This document shows, piece after piece, positions 28,246 to 39,345 of a stretch of 64,000 nucleotides of DNA (positions within the stretch are counted from its first letter, which is position 1; each line of letters begins with the position of its first letter). Both the position numbers and the translations under genes were made by a program. The notes below the pieces were generated by a model. It had not been told where the DNA came from, made no database searches, and saw only the letters and a list, made by a program, of their open reading frames with translations. This DNA is from Strigamia acuminata (taxonomy: Eukaryota > Arthropoda > Chilopoda > Geophilomorpha > Linotaeniidae), in contig OX442319.1 in NCBI GenBank assembly GCA_949358305.1, positions 10,166,001 to 10,230,000 on the forward strand. The letters run 5' to 3'.

Positions 28246-28642
28246 AAATTCACATTTAATTTGTGGCATGATCTCAATACACATGGAGAGGAGATGGCAC
28301 TGGAAGCTAAGGGTGTTCATTCCCTTTGAATCTGCAATACCGCATTATACAAACTACTGTTAAAGCGATTTTATTCCGATATATTTCGATTTTATTGTGC
28401 ACAAAAATTGACATTTTATGCTGTTTTCTGAGAACTGCTGAATAGTTCTGGGGTTTAGGGTTAGTCAACTGACTTCTTTTAGCAATAGAAGGACTTGCAT
28501 TTCAAAACAAACATTTTTTCTCCAGAAAAATAGTAGGAATTACAGTTTTTCTATATTTTATTTTTTATAAACAACTTAAATACGGTGTTTATATTATTTT
28601 TATTTTTTTTATTACGACATGCAGATACAAATAAATTTCAGT

Positions 28643-29871
28643 CTAAATTGATATGTATTTTAAAAATCTGCTTTTAACCTCTACGGACACATCCTTCAAC
28701 ATCAAACCGATACTCGCACGATCTTGAGCCTCATGCAACAAGGTAGTGCACTGGAAGAGGTGACCAATTTCGAAATCTAACATTTTTTTCCTGAATTGGG
28801 ACGAAGCATTCGTCCATAAAGCTGAGAAACACGCTTTGTATATGTCATCTTGACGATTTTCGCAAATTTGTTTCGCTGTCTGAAGAATTAAATCATGAAA
28901 TGTGTTAAAATTGAGCCGTCCGCAGACACGATTAGCGATTTGCACGAACAACTCCACGTAGACCAAATCGTGCAAACAATCCTTCAACACCGATGCTGCT
29001 ACTCCAGCTGTTGCCAAATAAACATCCTGTTGCTGCTCATCGTACATTTGTAATAACAGAAAGCAGTGGGAGAAATCCCAAACTGCGAAATTGCGAAACT
29101 GTTTGAATTCAAATATATGTTTCTTTCTCCATTCGTTAATATTGATGACCACATGTATGTGAATGCACTTTCGTTATTACGGTTCAAACTCTCCCCTAAC
29201 AATCTGAACTTTGTGTTACGACCAACTGCTTCGTGCTTGAAGAAAGCCGTCCAAAAGATTGCCATATCAAGCGAGATAAATTTGATTTTCTTGGAATACT
29301 GTTGTTGCCAACCAATTTCAATTTTATCTTGGAGACAGAAGATGGCAGCAATTTTGAATCTCTCGCTTAGATTGAATGTCCAATCGAGTGTAAACAGCAC
29401 TCGCGCTGTTTTGACACAATCGACTTTGCCGTGCACTGTCCACTCGATATATTTGTACAAGTCCAACAATTTAAGCAAATTGAAGCGATGTAAGATCATC
29501 CGCATCATTCTTAGCCATCTTCGTAGTTCCATCCCTGTTAATTTGATAATTTTAACTAACGAATGTTTTAAAGATGGTGGCAAAACCAATTCATCCAGCT
29601 TTTTAGTAATGATCTCCTCAACACTTTGCCACTTCGTGATGATATCGGGCCCCTGAGTGAAATGCGGCTTCGCAGTTGAATAAAAATCCTTCAATAAGTA
29701 ATAAATATCCTGACTTTTCCACAAATTTGCGGCAGTTTTGATTAACACTGCACGTTCGAGTGCTGGGACAGAAAGTTTAATTGGCACGTTGCTGTCCGCA
29801 TCCGCTGTAGTTGTAGAATTATGGTGTAAACCTCGATGTAAACAGTGCACAGATTGCATGGTCTTCGCCAT
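28643..29871 (-). pseudogene. family A copy A3, frameshifted
   Basis: It aligns with A1 from the conserved ATG at 29,871. Near 29,075-29,095 it lacks a net 31 bases present in A1 (the stretch that encodes LRRRNFNGFAG), so the frame changes. The upstream frame ends at 28,999 and the rest continues in another frame to 28,643 (YCFLLLQMYDEQ to LKYISI). All other blocks are kept, so it decayed recently. It is the right-hand member of the array. Confidence 0.75.
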
Positions 29872-29977
29872 CTGTATAATCTTGTGGGAAATCACCGGGA
29901 TCGAAACAAACACAACAGTCGCAACAAGTATACGATTAAAAGTAATTTATTTCAACAAAATTCAACACTTAGCCCTG

Positions 29978-30050
29978 ATTGGCTGTTATACAAAACGTCT
30001 AATGCACGTTTCTCCATAAATACACTTGACATCTAAGCGCCCCCTGGCGG
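29978..30050 (-). promoter_or_regulatory. conserved promoter block of A3
   Basis: CCGCCAGGGGGCGCTTA at 30,050-30,034 is close to the vertebrate CTCF core, followed by TATTTATGG and CCAAT at 29,982-29,978. It is the best-matching of the three blocks although A3 itself is broken. Confidence 0.5.
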
Positions 30051-31149
30051 TGTGTTGAAATCCGTACAACATATATGCACGACAAATTCTCCTCACGGAC
30101 CGTCAATTGACACTTAATACATATCTTAAATTTAAATCCATATTAGGAAGTCGATTCTTTTCAATCTTGGCTCGGTGTTCGAAAATTTTTTCGTATTTCT
30201 TCGCTCCCGCTTTTCAAAACAAACATTTCTTCCTAGAAAAATTGTTGGAATGGTTTATTACAATTAGGGCTCCAAAAGAGTGCGAGATGGGCCCCTTTTC
30301 GACAGTAAACTGTGTTTTTGCACAAAATTCACTTTTATTAGGAAGAAATGATATTTTTTCGAGATTTGTTATGTAAAGAAAATGCATTAATTTTAGCATT
30401 GAAATTTTTATACTTTTATTTCTCAACTTTATCTAATTTTTTTTAATTTGTGCCAATTATGTGTGGGGACAAAATCCTTTTTGGTCGAGTAAATCCGTTC
30501 AAGTTTTGAAAATTTGGAAAAACTTAACTGCCAATCAATCAATTCAATATACAAAACGTGTTAATAAATAAATAAATAAAAATGGTGTTTTGTATAATTC
30601 AAGAAATATTTTATTTATTTAAACAACACAATTCCTCAAAAAAATTCAACTAAAATTTATCGTCTTCCTGAAAATGGATTGTTTTTTTCGTTATCTTTCA
30701 ATTCCGCCAGCAGAGCGCGGATTATGATTAGAGCACGGATTCGAGACTATGCATGTCTCGTGATTTCTTCTTCATTTCTCTGCGAAGCTCGGCTATAGCT
30801 GGACATCGAATGCGAGCTAATACACTCAGTTGCGGTTTAAAATCTCTACTGCATTTCAGAATTGCGAGTGGGAATATAGGTGATATTAATTTTCAGTTTA
30901 TTAATTTTTATTTTCTATTTAGAAGCACAAGTTAAGTCAAGTCAAGTTGAGTTCGTGTTAGGGCTAAATTTCTCGTGTTAGTGTTACGGTTGAAAATGGC
31001 GGCGACAGTTAGGTTCCACTTGTGCTCAGCGGCATATTCTGAGTATTATGCACTCTAATGAGTGCAACAAATTTTATGATTTTTATTAATTTTTTTTTAA
31101 ATTGTTTTTAAATGTCAAGTTTGTATATTTTAATTTTTCACTTGAGTTT
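30051..31149. other. non-coding, duplicated flank and upstream part of repeat R
   Basis: Contains the TTAGGGCTCC...GGGCCCC unit at 30,260-30,300, then CGCCAGCAGAGCGCG and GATTTCTTCTTCATT (30,700-30,780), and AAAATGGCGGCGACAG at 30,990, as in the flanks of the other R copies. No gene is seen. Confidence 0.4.
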
Positions 31150-31331
31150 GGGGGTGTAAAATCCAACTTTCTACCTCCTCGTGGTCACCCCTGGGTAAGC
31201 TTGTGATTTTCGTGCCCAAGTCTAGCTAAATGAGAGCTCTGGTGTTTTAATATTACAATCTGAATAAGAATGATTGAGGTATTGTAAGACTGCATTCCAA
31301 TGCATGATTGCAGCATTTACAAAGATGTTTT
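31150..31331 (+). repeat. dispersed repeat R, copy 4
   Basis: GGGGGTGTAAAATCC, core CTCCTCGTGGTCACCCCTGG, AGCTAAATGAGAGCT, CTGCATTCCAATGCATGATTGCAG, ending at AGATGTTTT. Confidence 0.65.
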
Positions 31332-31740
31332 AAATTCACATTTAATTTGTGGCATCATCTCAATACACTTTGAACACAAGCGATGTCAAAACGTTTTCCC
31401 TTCTCCCGTCTTCGTTTCGCGTAGATGTCATAATATTCCCGCTTCTCCCGTCCTCGTTTCACCTGATTTCTACTCGAAGTCTGTGTTCCTGTGCTGAACG
31501 GGAAAGTTTAATATTTTCCTCGGGCACCCACTTACTGTTAGTGAACATACTGTATCAGCAATTTTGATCTGATCCGGAACCTTATTTAATATAAAATAGC
31601 TTTTTGTGTGCCAATCACGCACAAAATCATACTTGTTCCGATTGCGGAAACTGAGTCGCTATAAATGTCGCTTTTAATTGGAACTGATTCATAATTCCAT
31701 TAGGGGACAATTCTCAAAACTGCAGCACACTCAATAGGCT

Positions 31741-31853
31741 TCAAAGATGCAATGGACTATGGCCTTATACTCGGTCTCCATGCTACTGGCCGCAACACAA
31801 GATTGCTTCTTGCAGCCCCTAGAGATTGGTGTGCCTTCCATAAACAGGATAAA
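31741..31853 (-). pseudogene. Ty1/copia RNase H fragment
   Basis: The minus strand reads FILFMEGTPISRGCKKQSCV followed by AASSMETEYKAIVHC, the copia RNase H signature (G-x-F...ISW.SKKQ..VA.SS.EAEY.A). It is a relic with no flanking LTR seen. A second, related fragment lies at 34,762-34,912. Confidence 0.6.
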
Positions 31854-31869
31854 CCCAACTCAACAACCT

Positions 31870-32570
31870 GAGGAAGTCTAGAGGAAATGATGTTGACTTA
31901 GATATTTAAAAAAAACACAATTATTTTAATTTGTCACAAAAATAATAAATACAAATATAGTGATAAAAACGAATTGGCGGGGAATGTCTTCTTGGCATTG
32001 CTGTTCTATGAAGGCGACGCATGAGCACCAATTTCTGTGGAGCACACTCGACACAGAAATCCTCTCAGAAACAAAGATAAGGCTTTGATTAGAGCTAGTT
32101 ATCAAAGCGCGGTAAGCTGCTCTGCAAAATGAACACAAATTGGGGAATCTGTAATATCTGTAATATAAAAAAAGTTAAAATAAAATCAACCGAATAATTT
32201 AAGAAATTTTACGTTCGGCGATACCCTCTTCATAAGTCTCCAATAGTTTTATATATTTCCCATGAACGATACTTTTCGCCAACATTGCTTAAAAAGTCTT
32301 CTTTATTGGGATGCTTATCCTCGTGGATTTTTTTGAAAATTGTGTCCCATGGACTTTGGGAATCAAGTAATATTTTTAATTTCTCACATACTATTCACTG
32401 GAGAACGAACGAAATGTTGGTTTATTAATTTCTCAAAGTATTTAACAGAACCATTGTGTTTCGTGCACTGTTTTTTGCAGGTTTTCAGCATCTCCTGCGA
32501 GGCTTTAGTGACTTTGCTGCTGGCACAGTTGTATAATCAAACAAAAACACAGAAAAACTGAAAATATGAA
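31870..32570 (-). pseudogene. family B relic (copy B3)
   Basis: On the minus strand: SSKVTKASQEMLKTCKKQC, GSVKYFEKLINQ, DTIFKKIHEDKHPNKEDFL, then LLETYEEGIAE and a donor GAAC|GTAAAA at about 32,213, with a possible acceptor TAATATTACAG and last exon near 32,150. Frames change between blocks, and the RRKTN...NAC segment is missing. It preserves the empty target site of the LTR element. Confidence 0.55.
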
Positions 32571-33464
32571 ATTAGGGTTGATGGTTGAGTACAGTTTGGA
32601 CAATTAATGTAAATGTCTCTTGAGTTAGTAACTAATCTAAAATGTATAAACAAAAATAAACATAAAACGAAATAATTCATTTCTTGTTTTAGAATTTAAC
32701 AGAAATATGATTGATATGGCAGCCATATTAACTTGGCTGCGATATGTTGCAAAAATCGCTAAAAAAATCTAAAGAATTGCAACACATCAATCACAATATT
32801 CCAAAAAATTGTATACTATATAAATATATGATGATAATGTTTCACAAATTTTAAGCATTATAAATTTTATTAAGTATGAACAAAGAAGGAAAATGAAACA
32901 AATTTATAATACAAAAGTAGACAAATGGAAATTCAACTAATTAAACGCTTATTCATAGCTAAAAAAAATTTGCTGCTCAGCATGCTCGGAAACTAATGCA
33001 TGAGGCGTGCGTTTGTAATGACTCTGATCCCACAAATAAACACCCTCTCACTCGGGACACTAGTTGCCTGAAGACATAAATACTTAAGAGCCAGATAGGC
33101 CATATTAGGAAAATATGAAAATATAAATTTAAACACATTACCAATCACATTTCTCTGCTCACTTTTTGCAGGTTTGAGTTTCTATAAATCAATTGCCCTT
33201 TCATTCGGCCCCAAAAAGAGTGTCATATACTTCTAAATCAAGGTTAAAAAATTAAAAAAAAAAACTTTGAAAAATCAAAAATTATTCTGGGCAAAAGTTT
33301 GAGCGTCACTTCAGGCTCGCAATCGTCTCAGCCAGAGGGTAGGTCGCTGGCTGCTGTTTCTCATAGAGGGGGCCAACAATTGTTTTAAAATACAGGAAAA
33401 TGCAGAAAAAGTGCAATATTAGAATTTTTTTCTCCCATCTTGTTTCTCGCCTGCTTCGACCCAA
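32571..33464. other. intergenic
   Basis: AT-rich; no frame or motif that I can support. Confidence 0.3.
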
Positions 33465-33479
33465 TTAAAACTCAAAATT

Positions 33480-33735
33480 TTCATTCACTGTCATCGCATG
33501 GCGGGGTTGTGGAATCTGAAACATAAACCAAAACGTTAAAATAAAATCAACAGAAATTTTATTAATTTTATCTTCGGTGAGAACATCGTTAATGTCGTCT
33601 TCAAATGTCTTCATTTGTTCTTCAAACTTCACGTACAATGCCGATTGCGCCACGGCATAAATGTCGTTCCCGCTCGTTGAAAGAAACGGTTCGAATTCAA
33701 ATTCTGTGGGTGTATGGTCTGCAAAAATTTAAAAA
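33480..33735 (-). CDS. short family B-like gene or relic (copy B4)
   Basis: After an acceptor TTTTTGCAG at about 33,727 an exon reads HTPTEFEFEPFLSTSGNDIY, then AQSALYVKFEEQMKTFEDDI. A second acceptor, TTATGTTTCAG, precedes IPQPRHAMTVNENFEF and a stop at 33,465. The parts correspond to the start (TEFVPV) and end (KFKQLLESYEDI) of the 36 kb copy with the middle missing. The donor is GAAG|ATAAAA where relatives have GAAG|GTAAAA, so splicing may be lost, though the frame stays open through the intron. Confidence 0.4.
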
Positions 33736-34761
33736 AAAAATCTTTTATGGAAATATAAAAAATGCTTACACGCATGATATAACTTGAAATAAATCGCCAA
33801 CTCTATTTCAAAGCCCTGCTGGCATAATGGTTCAACTCATTGCGCCATACAGTGAAGCGAACATAGCAGTAACAAGAGTGAATGGTAATAGTAAATAGTG
33901 AATGAATGGTACATGTTTTGATAGAAATAGCTGAAAGTTCTAATGTCATAAAACTTAATGAACGGGTCTGCTGGTAGACTTCTGAATATGCCTCTTTTAC
34001 ACTGTATAACAATTATCTTAAATGTCGATCTGATTATATTAAAATAATGCATTTCGACATGCCGGTAAGTTAGGTCAAACTGGAAATGGCATGTCTTCAA
34101 AATTTTGAGGATTTCCTTCACAGTGTACTTGTTTTTCTTTCAAAAAGACAAAAATAGATGTAAAAATTGCATTGCTATTCAGAGGCAAAAGGAAGGGGGC
34201 ATGAAAACAAGAAATCAAATAAAAGTAATGGAAACTTTGAAAACTACCTGTATACGCAGAGCAGGCTACGGTAGGGTGGGGTTTGATATGTACCCCCTTG
34301 AAAGGGGTCGAGGAAAATATTTTTTTTATTGGTTTACAAAAAAGAATGAAAGGTTGAAATGGTGACTTTAGGGCCTAAATTTGTACTCCGTACTTTTTAT
34401 GACCTTCGGAAGGCAGATTTAATTTTTTTTAAATTCCTAGAAAATACATGGAAGCATTATTACGGTAGGGCAAAGTTAAGACACTGAAACCTAAATATTT
34501 TCTTCTAAATCTAAATCTTTAATCTAACAACCAATTGGTCAAACAACCGCAACGACAAGGAATTCAGGACTAACACTGAGTAACTGGACCTTCTAAAACA
34601 AAATAAAAATTAGTAAAATGAAAAAGAATCTCTTAGAGAATTATCTCACTTGTAATTCTAAAATCCATTCGAAGAGTAATTAGAACGGAACCGAGTCCAT
34701 AAATTCGCCTTCGAACATTGCGATCTTCGTTGTGAGAATGAAGAAGTAATAAAAATAAAAA
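33736..34761. other. intergenic
   Basis: No gene is supported. The stretch 34,555-34,600 is the inverted copy of 6,580-6,625 (TCCAGTTACTCGGTGTT), a piece of the repeat R flank. Confidence 0.3.
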
Positions 34762-34912
34762 GTGGCCTTGTACTCGGTCTCCTTGCTACTGGCAGCAACA
34801 AAAGATTGTTTCTTGCAGCCTCAAGAGATTGGTGTGCCTCCCATACACAGGATAAACCCAGCAAAACTATTTGACAAAGCAGGATCGGTCGCCCATGAGG
34901 CATCCACATATC
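34762..34912 (-). pseudogene. Ty1/copia RNase H fragment
   Basis: The minus strand reads YVDASWATDPALSNSFAGFI, then CMGGTPIS, a stop, and GCKKQSFVAASSKETEYKA. This is the RNase H end of copia Pol (YVDADWAG...STSG...SKKQ..VA.SS.EAEY) with an in-frame stop. It sits next to a family B copy, as does the 31.7 kb fragment. Confidence 0.65.
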
Positions 34913-34919
34913 CTCAACT

Positions 34920-35140
34920 TCATACTTTGTTAGCATTACAAGTTTGGAGATCAAATTGCGAGGTGCGAGTGACGTCGTTATTGGCGTGGTTGTAAAGGAT
35001 GCTATTTTGCACTATTTGTTTGGCAGCGAATAAAGAATACTCGCTCAAGTTATAGGTGTTGCGTCTTGACTTGTCTCCAACTCCATGGGCTTTGAAATGA
35101 GAATGTATTCTGGAGTGTTTTACACTCCAATTATTTCTGT
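34920..35140 (-). pseudogene. family B relic (copy B5)
   Basis: The minus frame reads RNTYNLSEYSLFAAKQIVQN, then SILYNHANNDVTRTSQ, aligning with SNTYHSHLVKDAKQMMLNSI and SYNKAANPVTKVSRE of copy B6. The KTCKQQC part is degenerate (QTCNANK) and nothing follows. Confidence 0.5.
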
Positions 35141-35904
35141 TGTTAATTTGTGACGCGCGTGATGCACGTCGCGTTCCCGCGACGTTGCGAGAACGTGTGT
35201 TGCGCCACCTATGATTTCTAGGCAAATAAACACTTATGCAAATACCATGCCATGGACTGGTCACTTCGAGGTTCCTTCATTTTCTAAATCCAACTACATC
35301 CATACAATCCAAAGCACAGAACACACCATATTCGATGTAGTCGGGAAACATTTCTAGATCCACAGGTGTTGAGAAAGGTCGCGTCTATAATGTTGTCCAG
35401 ATATTTCAAGACTTGTAGCAACAACTTTTATTGTTTGAAAGTATAAGACACACCAAAACACTTTCAATGACGAATCCAAACATTATCAAACCCCATTGGC
35501 AATAAATCAGAACATATTTCATGATCAATCAAAACATACTTAATATAAAAGCCATTCACCACACAAAACCCAATATTTAAAACACAACACACCAAAGGGC
35601 AAAAAGCCTCATAAGGTACACCGAGTTGTTAAAGCGTATCAGTTGAGCTACACATAATTCAACAAACCAAAAGGCATAAAAGCCCTATAAGATACACAGT
35701 AGTGTTTTGAAAGTATAAATACAGTTACACATAAATCTACACACTAAAACCAGCAAAAAACCCCAAAATGTTTAGATGATCATAAACTCCTGAAATGTAC
35801 ACGAAAAATAGAAAAAAATATGGTAGTACAAAAAAATAAATTAGAAAGTTAGAAAATTTTGGCTTTTGCCGACGCTTGGGTGAGCAAAAGAACGAGGACG
35901 ATTT
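35141..35904. other. intergenic
   Basis: AT-rich, with repeated phrases such as CCAAAGGGCAAAAAGCC / CCAAAAGGCATAAAAGCC around 35,590-35,680. No gene is supported. Confidence 0.3.
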
Positions 35905-36534
35905 CTAATCTATATCGATTTTCTCCAGAGTGTTTTGGGAATCTGTAATATAAAAAAAAGTTAAAATAAAATAAACAGAATAATTTGAGAAAATTTTACC
36001 TTCGGCAATATCTTCATAACTTTCCAAAAGTTGTTTAAACTTTCCGTTGACGATTGTTTTCACCGATTTACACGCATTCGTTTCGTTGGTTTTCCTTCTA
36101 TGGTGGTCGATGCTCTCTGGGATTTTTTCAACCGCTCTTAGAAAGTCTTCCTTATTGCGATACTCATCCTGGCGGATGTTTTGCATAATTGTATCCCAAT
36201 CCGACGCAAACTGACCTTGGGAATCAACTAATTTCTGACATATCCGGTGCAGAACAAACGAAATGGCTGTTTGATTTATTAAGTTTTCGAAGTATTTAAC
36301 GGAAACATAATGTTCCATGGCACTGTTGTTTGCAGGTTTTCAGCATTTCCCGCGAGACTTTAGTGACTGGGTTGGCAGCTTTGTTGTAACTGATGCTATT
36401 TAGCATCATTTGCTTCGCATCTTTTACTAGATGTGAGTGGTAGGTGTTGCTCACCGATTTTGCCATCATCGTTTTCAAGTCCATGTGATTTTGAACTGGA
36501 ACGAATTCGGTGTAGTCGTTATACTCTGCAAGAT
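35905..36534 (-). pseudogene. family B, best-preserved copy (B6), one frameshift
   Basis: Exon 36,534-36,000 follows an acceptor TTTATTTACAG and ends at GAAG|GTAAAA. The last exon, 35,942-35,905, follows TATATTACAG and ends DSQNTLEKIDID-stop. The large exon encodes DLAEYNDYTEF, DAKQMMLNSISYNKA, MLKTCKQQC, KYFENLINQTAISFVL, DTIMQNIRQDEYRNKEDFL, RRKTNETNACKSVKTIV and LLESYEDIAEG. One extra base near 36,310-36,325, relative to copy B3, puts the halves in different frames. This is either a real lesion or an assembly error. The first exon was not found. The protein is small, helical and of unknown function. Confidence 0.6.
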
Positions 36535-37830
36535 CTGTAAATAAAAACCAAAAATAACTGTAAATTTTAGAAAAAAATTCAAAATTCAAATTTACTTACA
36601 TCTACATTTTTTAAATCCCTCATATCTTTGATTAAAATGACATAATTTTAATCATTATACTCACAGAAATTAAAAAAAATATGAAACTAGTTTTCCTGGT
36701 TAGGAAGAAAGATAAGGCTTTGATTACAGCTATATCAAAGCGCGGGAAAGTGATTTCAGCACAAATTGGATTGTGGGTGTTTTCTCCAACCCATCGTTTT
36801 TTGTTTTGCTCCATGGTACCTAAAATTGGGTATATCCCTTGTTTTTTAGTGAGCCCAAAAAATAGATTTGGGGCAAAATACAAGTTACCGATAGTTTAAT
36901 AAAAAAGTGATGGAATAAACTATACCGCTGATTGCCTGGGTACTTCTATTTCCAGCAAGAGTCGCATGATGTAGGCCTGCTGTAAATAGGGACAATGGAG
37001 TGTAACCGTCAGGCCACCTGGGTGACCTGCGGCACTGCTGCACACCGCCATACGGCCCCAAAGGTCAACCCCTCTGTGGGTGATTGACCTAGCCCGGGGA
37101 GGAGGGAGTGGAGTGGTGTGGTGAGGAGGGAGTGGAGTGAGTTGAGTTGAGTGTTGGACACGGCCTGAGAAGGACGTGTCTGCAACAGCTCCCCGAGAGG
37201 AGAAGTAGTCAGCGAGAGGGACGAGAAGTGTCCCAGGTTGAACCCCACACTCCTCACCATTCACCACGTTGATCCTCAGTGCTATGGTGGAGTCCGTAGT
37301 GCAGCCTCCATGAGCGGATACGCGGGTCGCAGGTAAGCGCGACATGAATGTTAAGTCGAACCGACCACGTCACACATTGGACTTCTGCCCAGTGTGTGAC
37401 GGGTCGGTTGCCGGTGCGGCACGCCTTCGTGGCGCCCCTGCAACGGGTAACGGGATTCCCCATACCCCTAGACAACGACAATAAAGGCCAACCAACTAAT
37501 ATTGTGGGAATCTTTGTTATTATTACGTGAAGTATGCGTCCCTACCCAGTGTTATTAGTCCCCTGATTACATTGGCGAGACCATACCAGTCACAGGAGCA
37601 TTAGACTTGAACACTCCAAATAAAGAATTCCATTTTTTTTGAACTTTTTTAAAGCCAGATTGACTCTTTCCTGAATGCATTGTTTTCACAACAATTGGAA
37701 ATAACAATTGTACAATTTTTGTAACAGATGAAATTTATGTAGGTATAAACTACCTTCCTGTGTCAAATTTTGCCACAAATTTTGTGCAAAAAAATTTTTT
37801 ATGGCACAAATGGTTCATTTTTCATTTTTT
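36535..37830. other. intergenic with a GC-rich segment
   Basis: 36,700-36,760 (AAAGATAAGGCTTTGATTA...ATCAAAGCGCGG) is shared with 32,070-32,110, part of the duplicated family B flank. 36,930-37,480 is strongly GC-rich and has open frames on both strands (141 and 83 codons, minus) with no recognisable protein. It looks like an inserted repeat of different base composition. No gene is supported. Confidence 0.3.
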
Positions 37831-38042
37831 TTACATGTAATCATGAGTTCCAGGTAAATGCAGCCTTATTTTATCCATGGCCATGGTTGTGCTTGGAGTG
37901 GCGCCGGTAACAATATGATCATAAGTCTAAAAAAAAAATTGTCAAAACTGTATTTTTATTTTAAATCTTAGAAAATACTTACCTCCTTAAGCACTTCACC
38001 ACAGTCGCATTTAACATGCATAATATCACCAATAAGCTGCCA
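37831..38042 (-). CDS. last two exons of an unknown gene
   Basis: Exon 38,042-37,983 reads WQLIGDIMHVKCDCGEVLKE and ends at GAG|GTAAGT, a consensus donor. Exon 37,926-37,831, after a T8-AG acceptor, begins TYDHIVTGATPSTTMAMDKI and ends HLPGTHDYM-stop. Phases agree. CDCG suggests a metal-binding turn. Upstream exons were not found; the acceptor of the first of these exons is weak (TTTTATAAG). No family is recognised. Confidence 0.5.
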
Positions 38043-39189
38043 CTTATAAAATAGGGTATCTGCGTGGTGAATTGGGATTCAGTATCCCACTGTCTCTCCT
38101 TGCGTTGTTCAGTAAACAGAAATGGATGGATTCTCCATTTCTTGCCCTATCTAGAAGGCAGGGCGGAAAAACTCACGCAATAAAGGAACAAGAACAAATA
38201 TGGCGCTTTAATCCGTGTAAAGAAAAATCGCAAGTCCAAATTAGGACTTTTTTTCTCCATGGAGTGAATAGTAAATGTGAATTTTTTGGAATTTCTTTTT
38301 ACATCCAGTAAACTAACTACTCCGTAGTTAAAAAGGAATGAATAAACAAAGGCAAAATAATAGTATAGAAATTTAGGAAAATTAAATCATCTGGAAAAGT
38401 AAAATGATTTCCAATGAAAAATGGGAAAAGTAAGAAAATGGCGCAAAATATGCGGAAACTTTTGAAATTTAAACTTGTTGCTAGCCGGGATCGTGATTTC
38501 CAGATTCGATCACAGGTGACACAAAACAAATACAACACCACCAACAGTGTCCCAAGTAACATCTAGCCCTCAAAGCCATAAATTTTTTTGGCACAAAGCA
38601 ATGCAATGTAGAGAATCTGCCACTTTTAACAAAGTATGTTCCAACTTAAAAATTGCAGAAATATTCTATGGAATGAATTAAATAAGAGAAATTTCGATGT
38701 TGATAACATCAGCAACATGCTGGCCTGTAAATAAATAAATTTTTTAAATTTTGTCCACTCTTAGTTAGCTGTAAAAAATATAAACAAAAACAAGTTCTTA
38801 TCAATAAATAATGGCTAAATTTTGATTCTTATTCTAAAGATAACATCAAATTGTTTCCATTCGATCATCATCACTACTGTCATCGACTGAAATACTTTGA
38901 TGCATAGTGTTTGGGCAACTGTAATATCAAAATGAACAGAATAAATTAAAGGAGAGGATCTTTAGTCGTTGGAAATAGAAATGGTAAAGTTGGAAAAGGA
39001 GAAATCGAAAATGGCAAAGAAGAATAGAGAACCTCTATGAAAATGACTAAGTAGGAGAAAGAGAAATGAACTAGAAGCAGATTATTCAGCGTCATAATGT
39101 GTCGGTTGCACGAAGGGGATCATTGATTCTCCTGTGGAAGTCGGGCACCATTTTAAGTGTCCCCCTCAAAAGCAGCTCAAAAATATGAC
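38043..39189. other. intergenic
   Basis: Open frames of about 80 codons exist on both strands but none has protein-like features or splice context. Nothing else is seen. Confidence 0.3.
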
Positions 39190-39345
39190 ATTTCCATCTG
39201 GTTTTTATTTCTTTCAAATACGAGGGCCACCTCGTAGAAAATGCATCGTTTCTCGCAGAGTACCAGCATTGAGCGTGCGGTGTGTGAGGGGACTCTCGGC
39301 GGTGTTGTGTGCGATGCTGGTGTGCGATGTGCATAAATAAACTCG
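39190..39345 (-). pseudogene. family B relic (copy B7)
   Basis: The minus strand reads AHTTPPRVPSHTARSMLVLC followed by EKRCIFYE, aligning with the YNTAQSPLTLTAHSMLKLC, QQRC part of copy B1. Only this block is kept. Confidence 0.45.

Noticed and set aside
34762-34995. Plus-strand 77-codon frame
   Set aside because: It is the antisense of a copia RNase H fragment that is recognisable on the minus strand.
36920-37345. 141-codon minus frame in the GC-rich segment
   Set aside because: Two other long frames overlap it and the composition is low-complexity (PLPPHHTTPLPPP). It is more likely a repeat than a gene.
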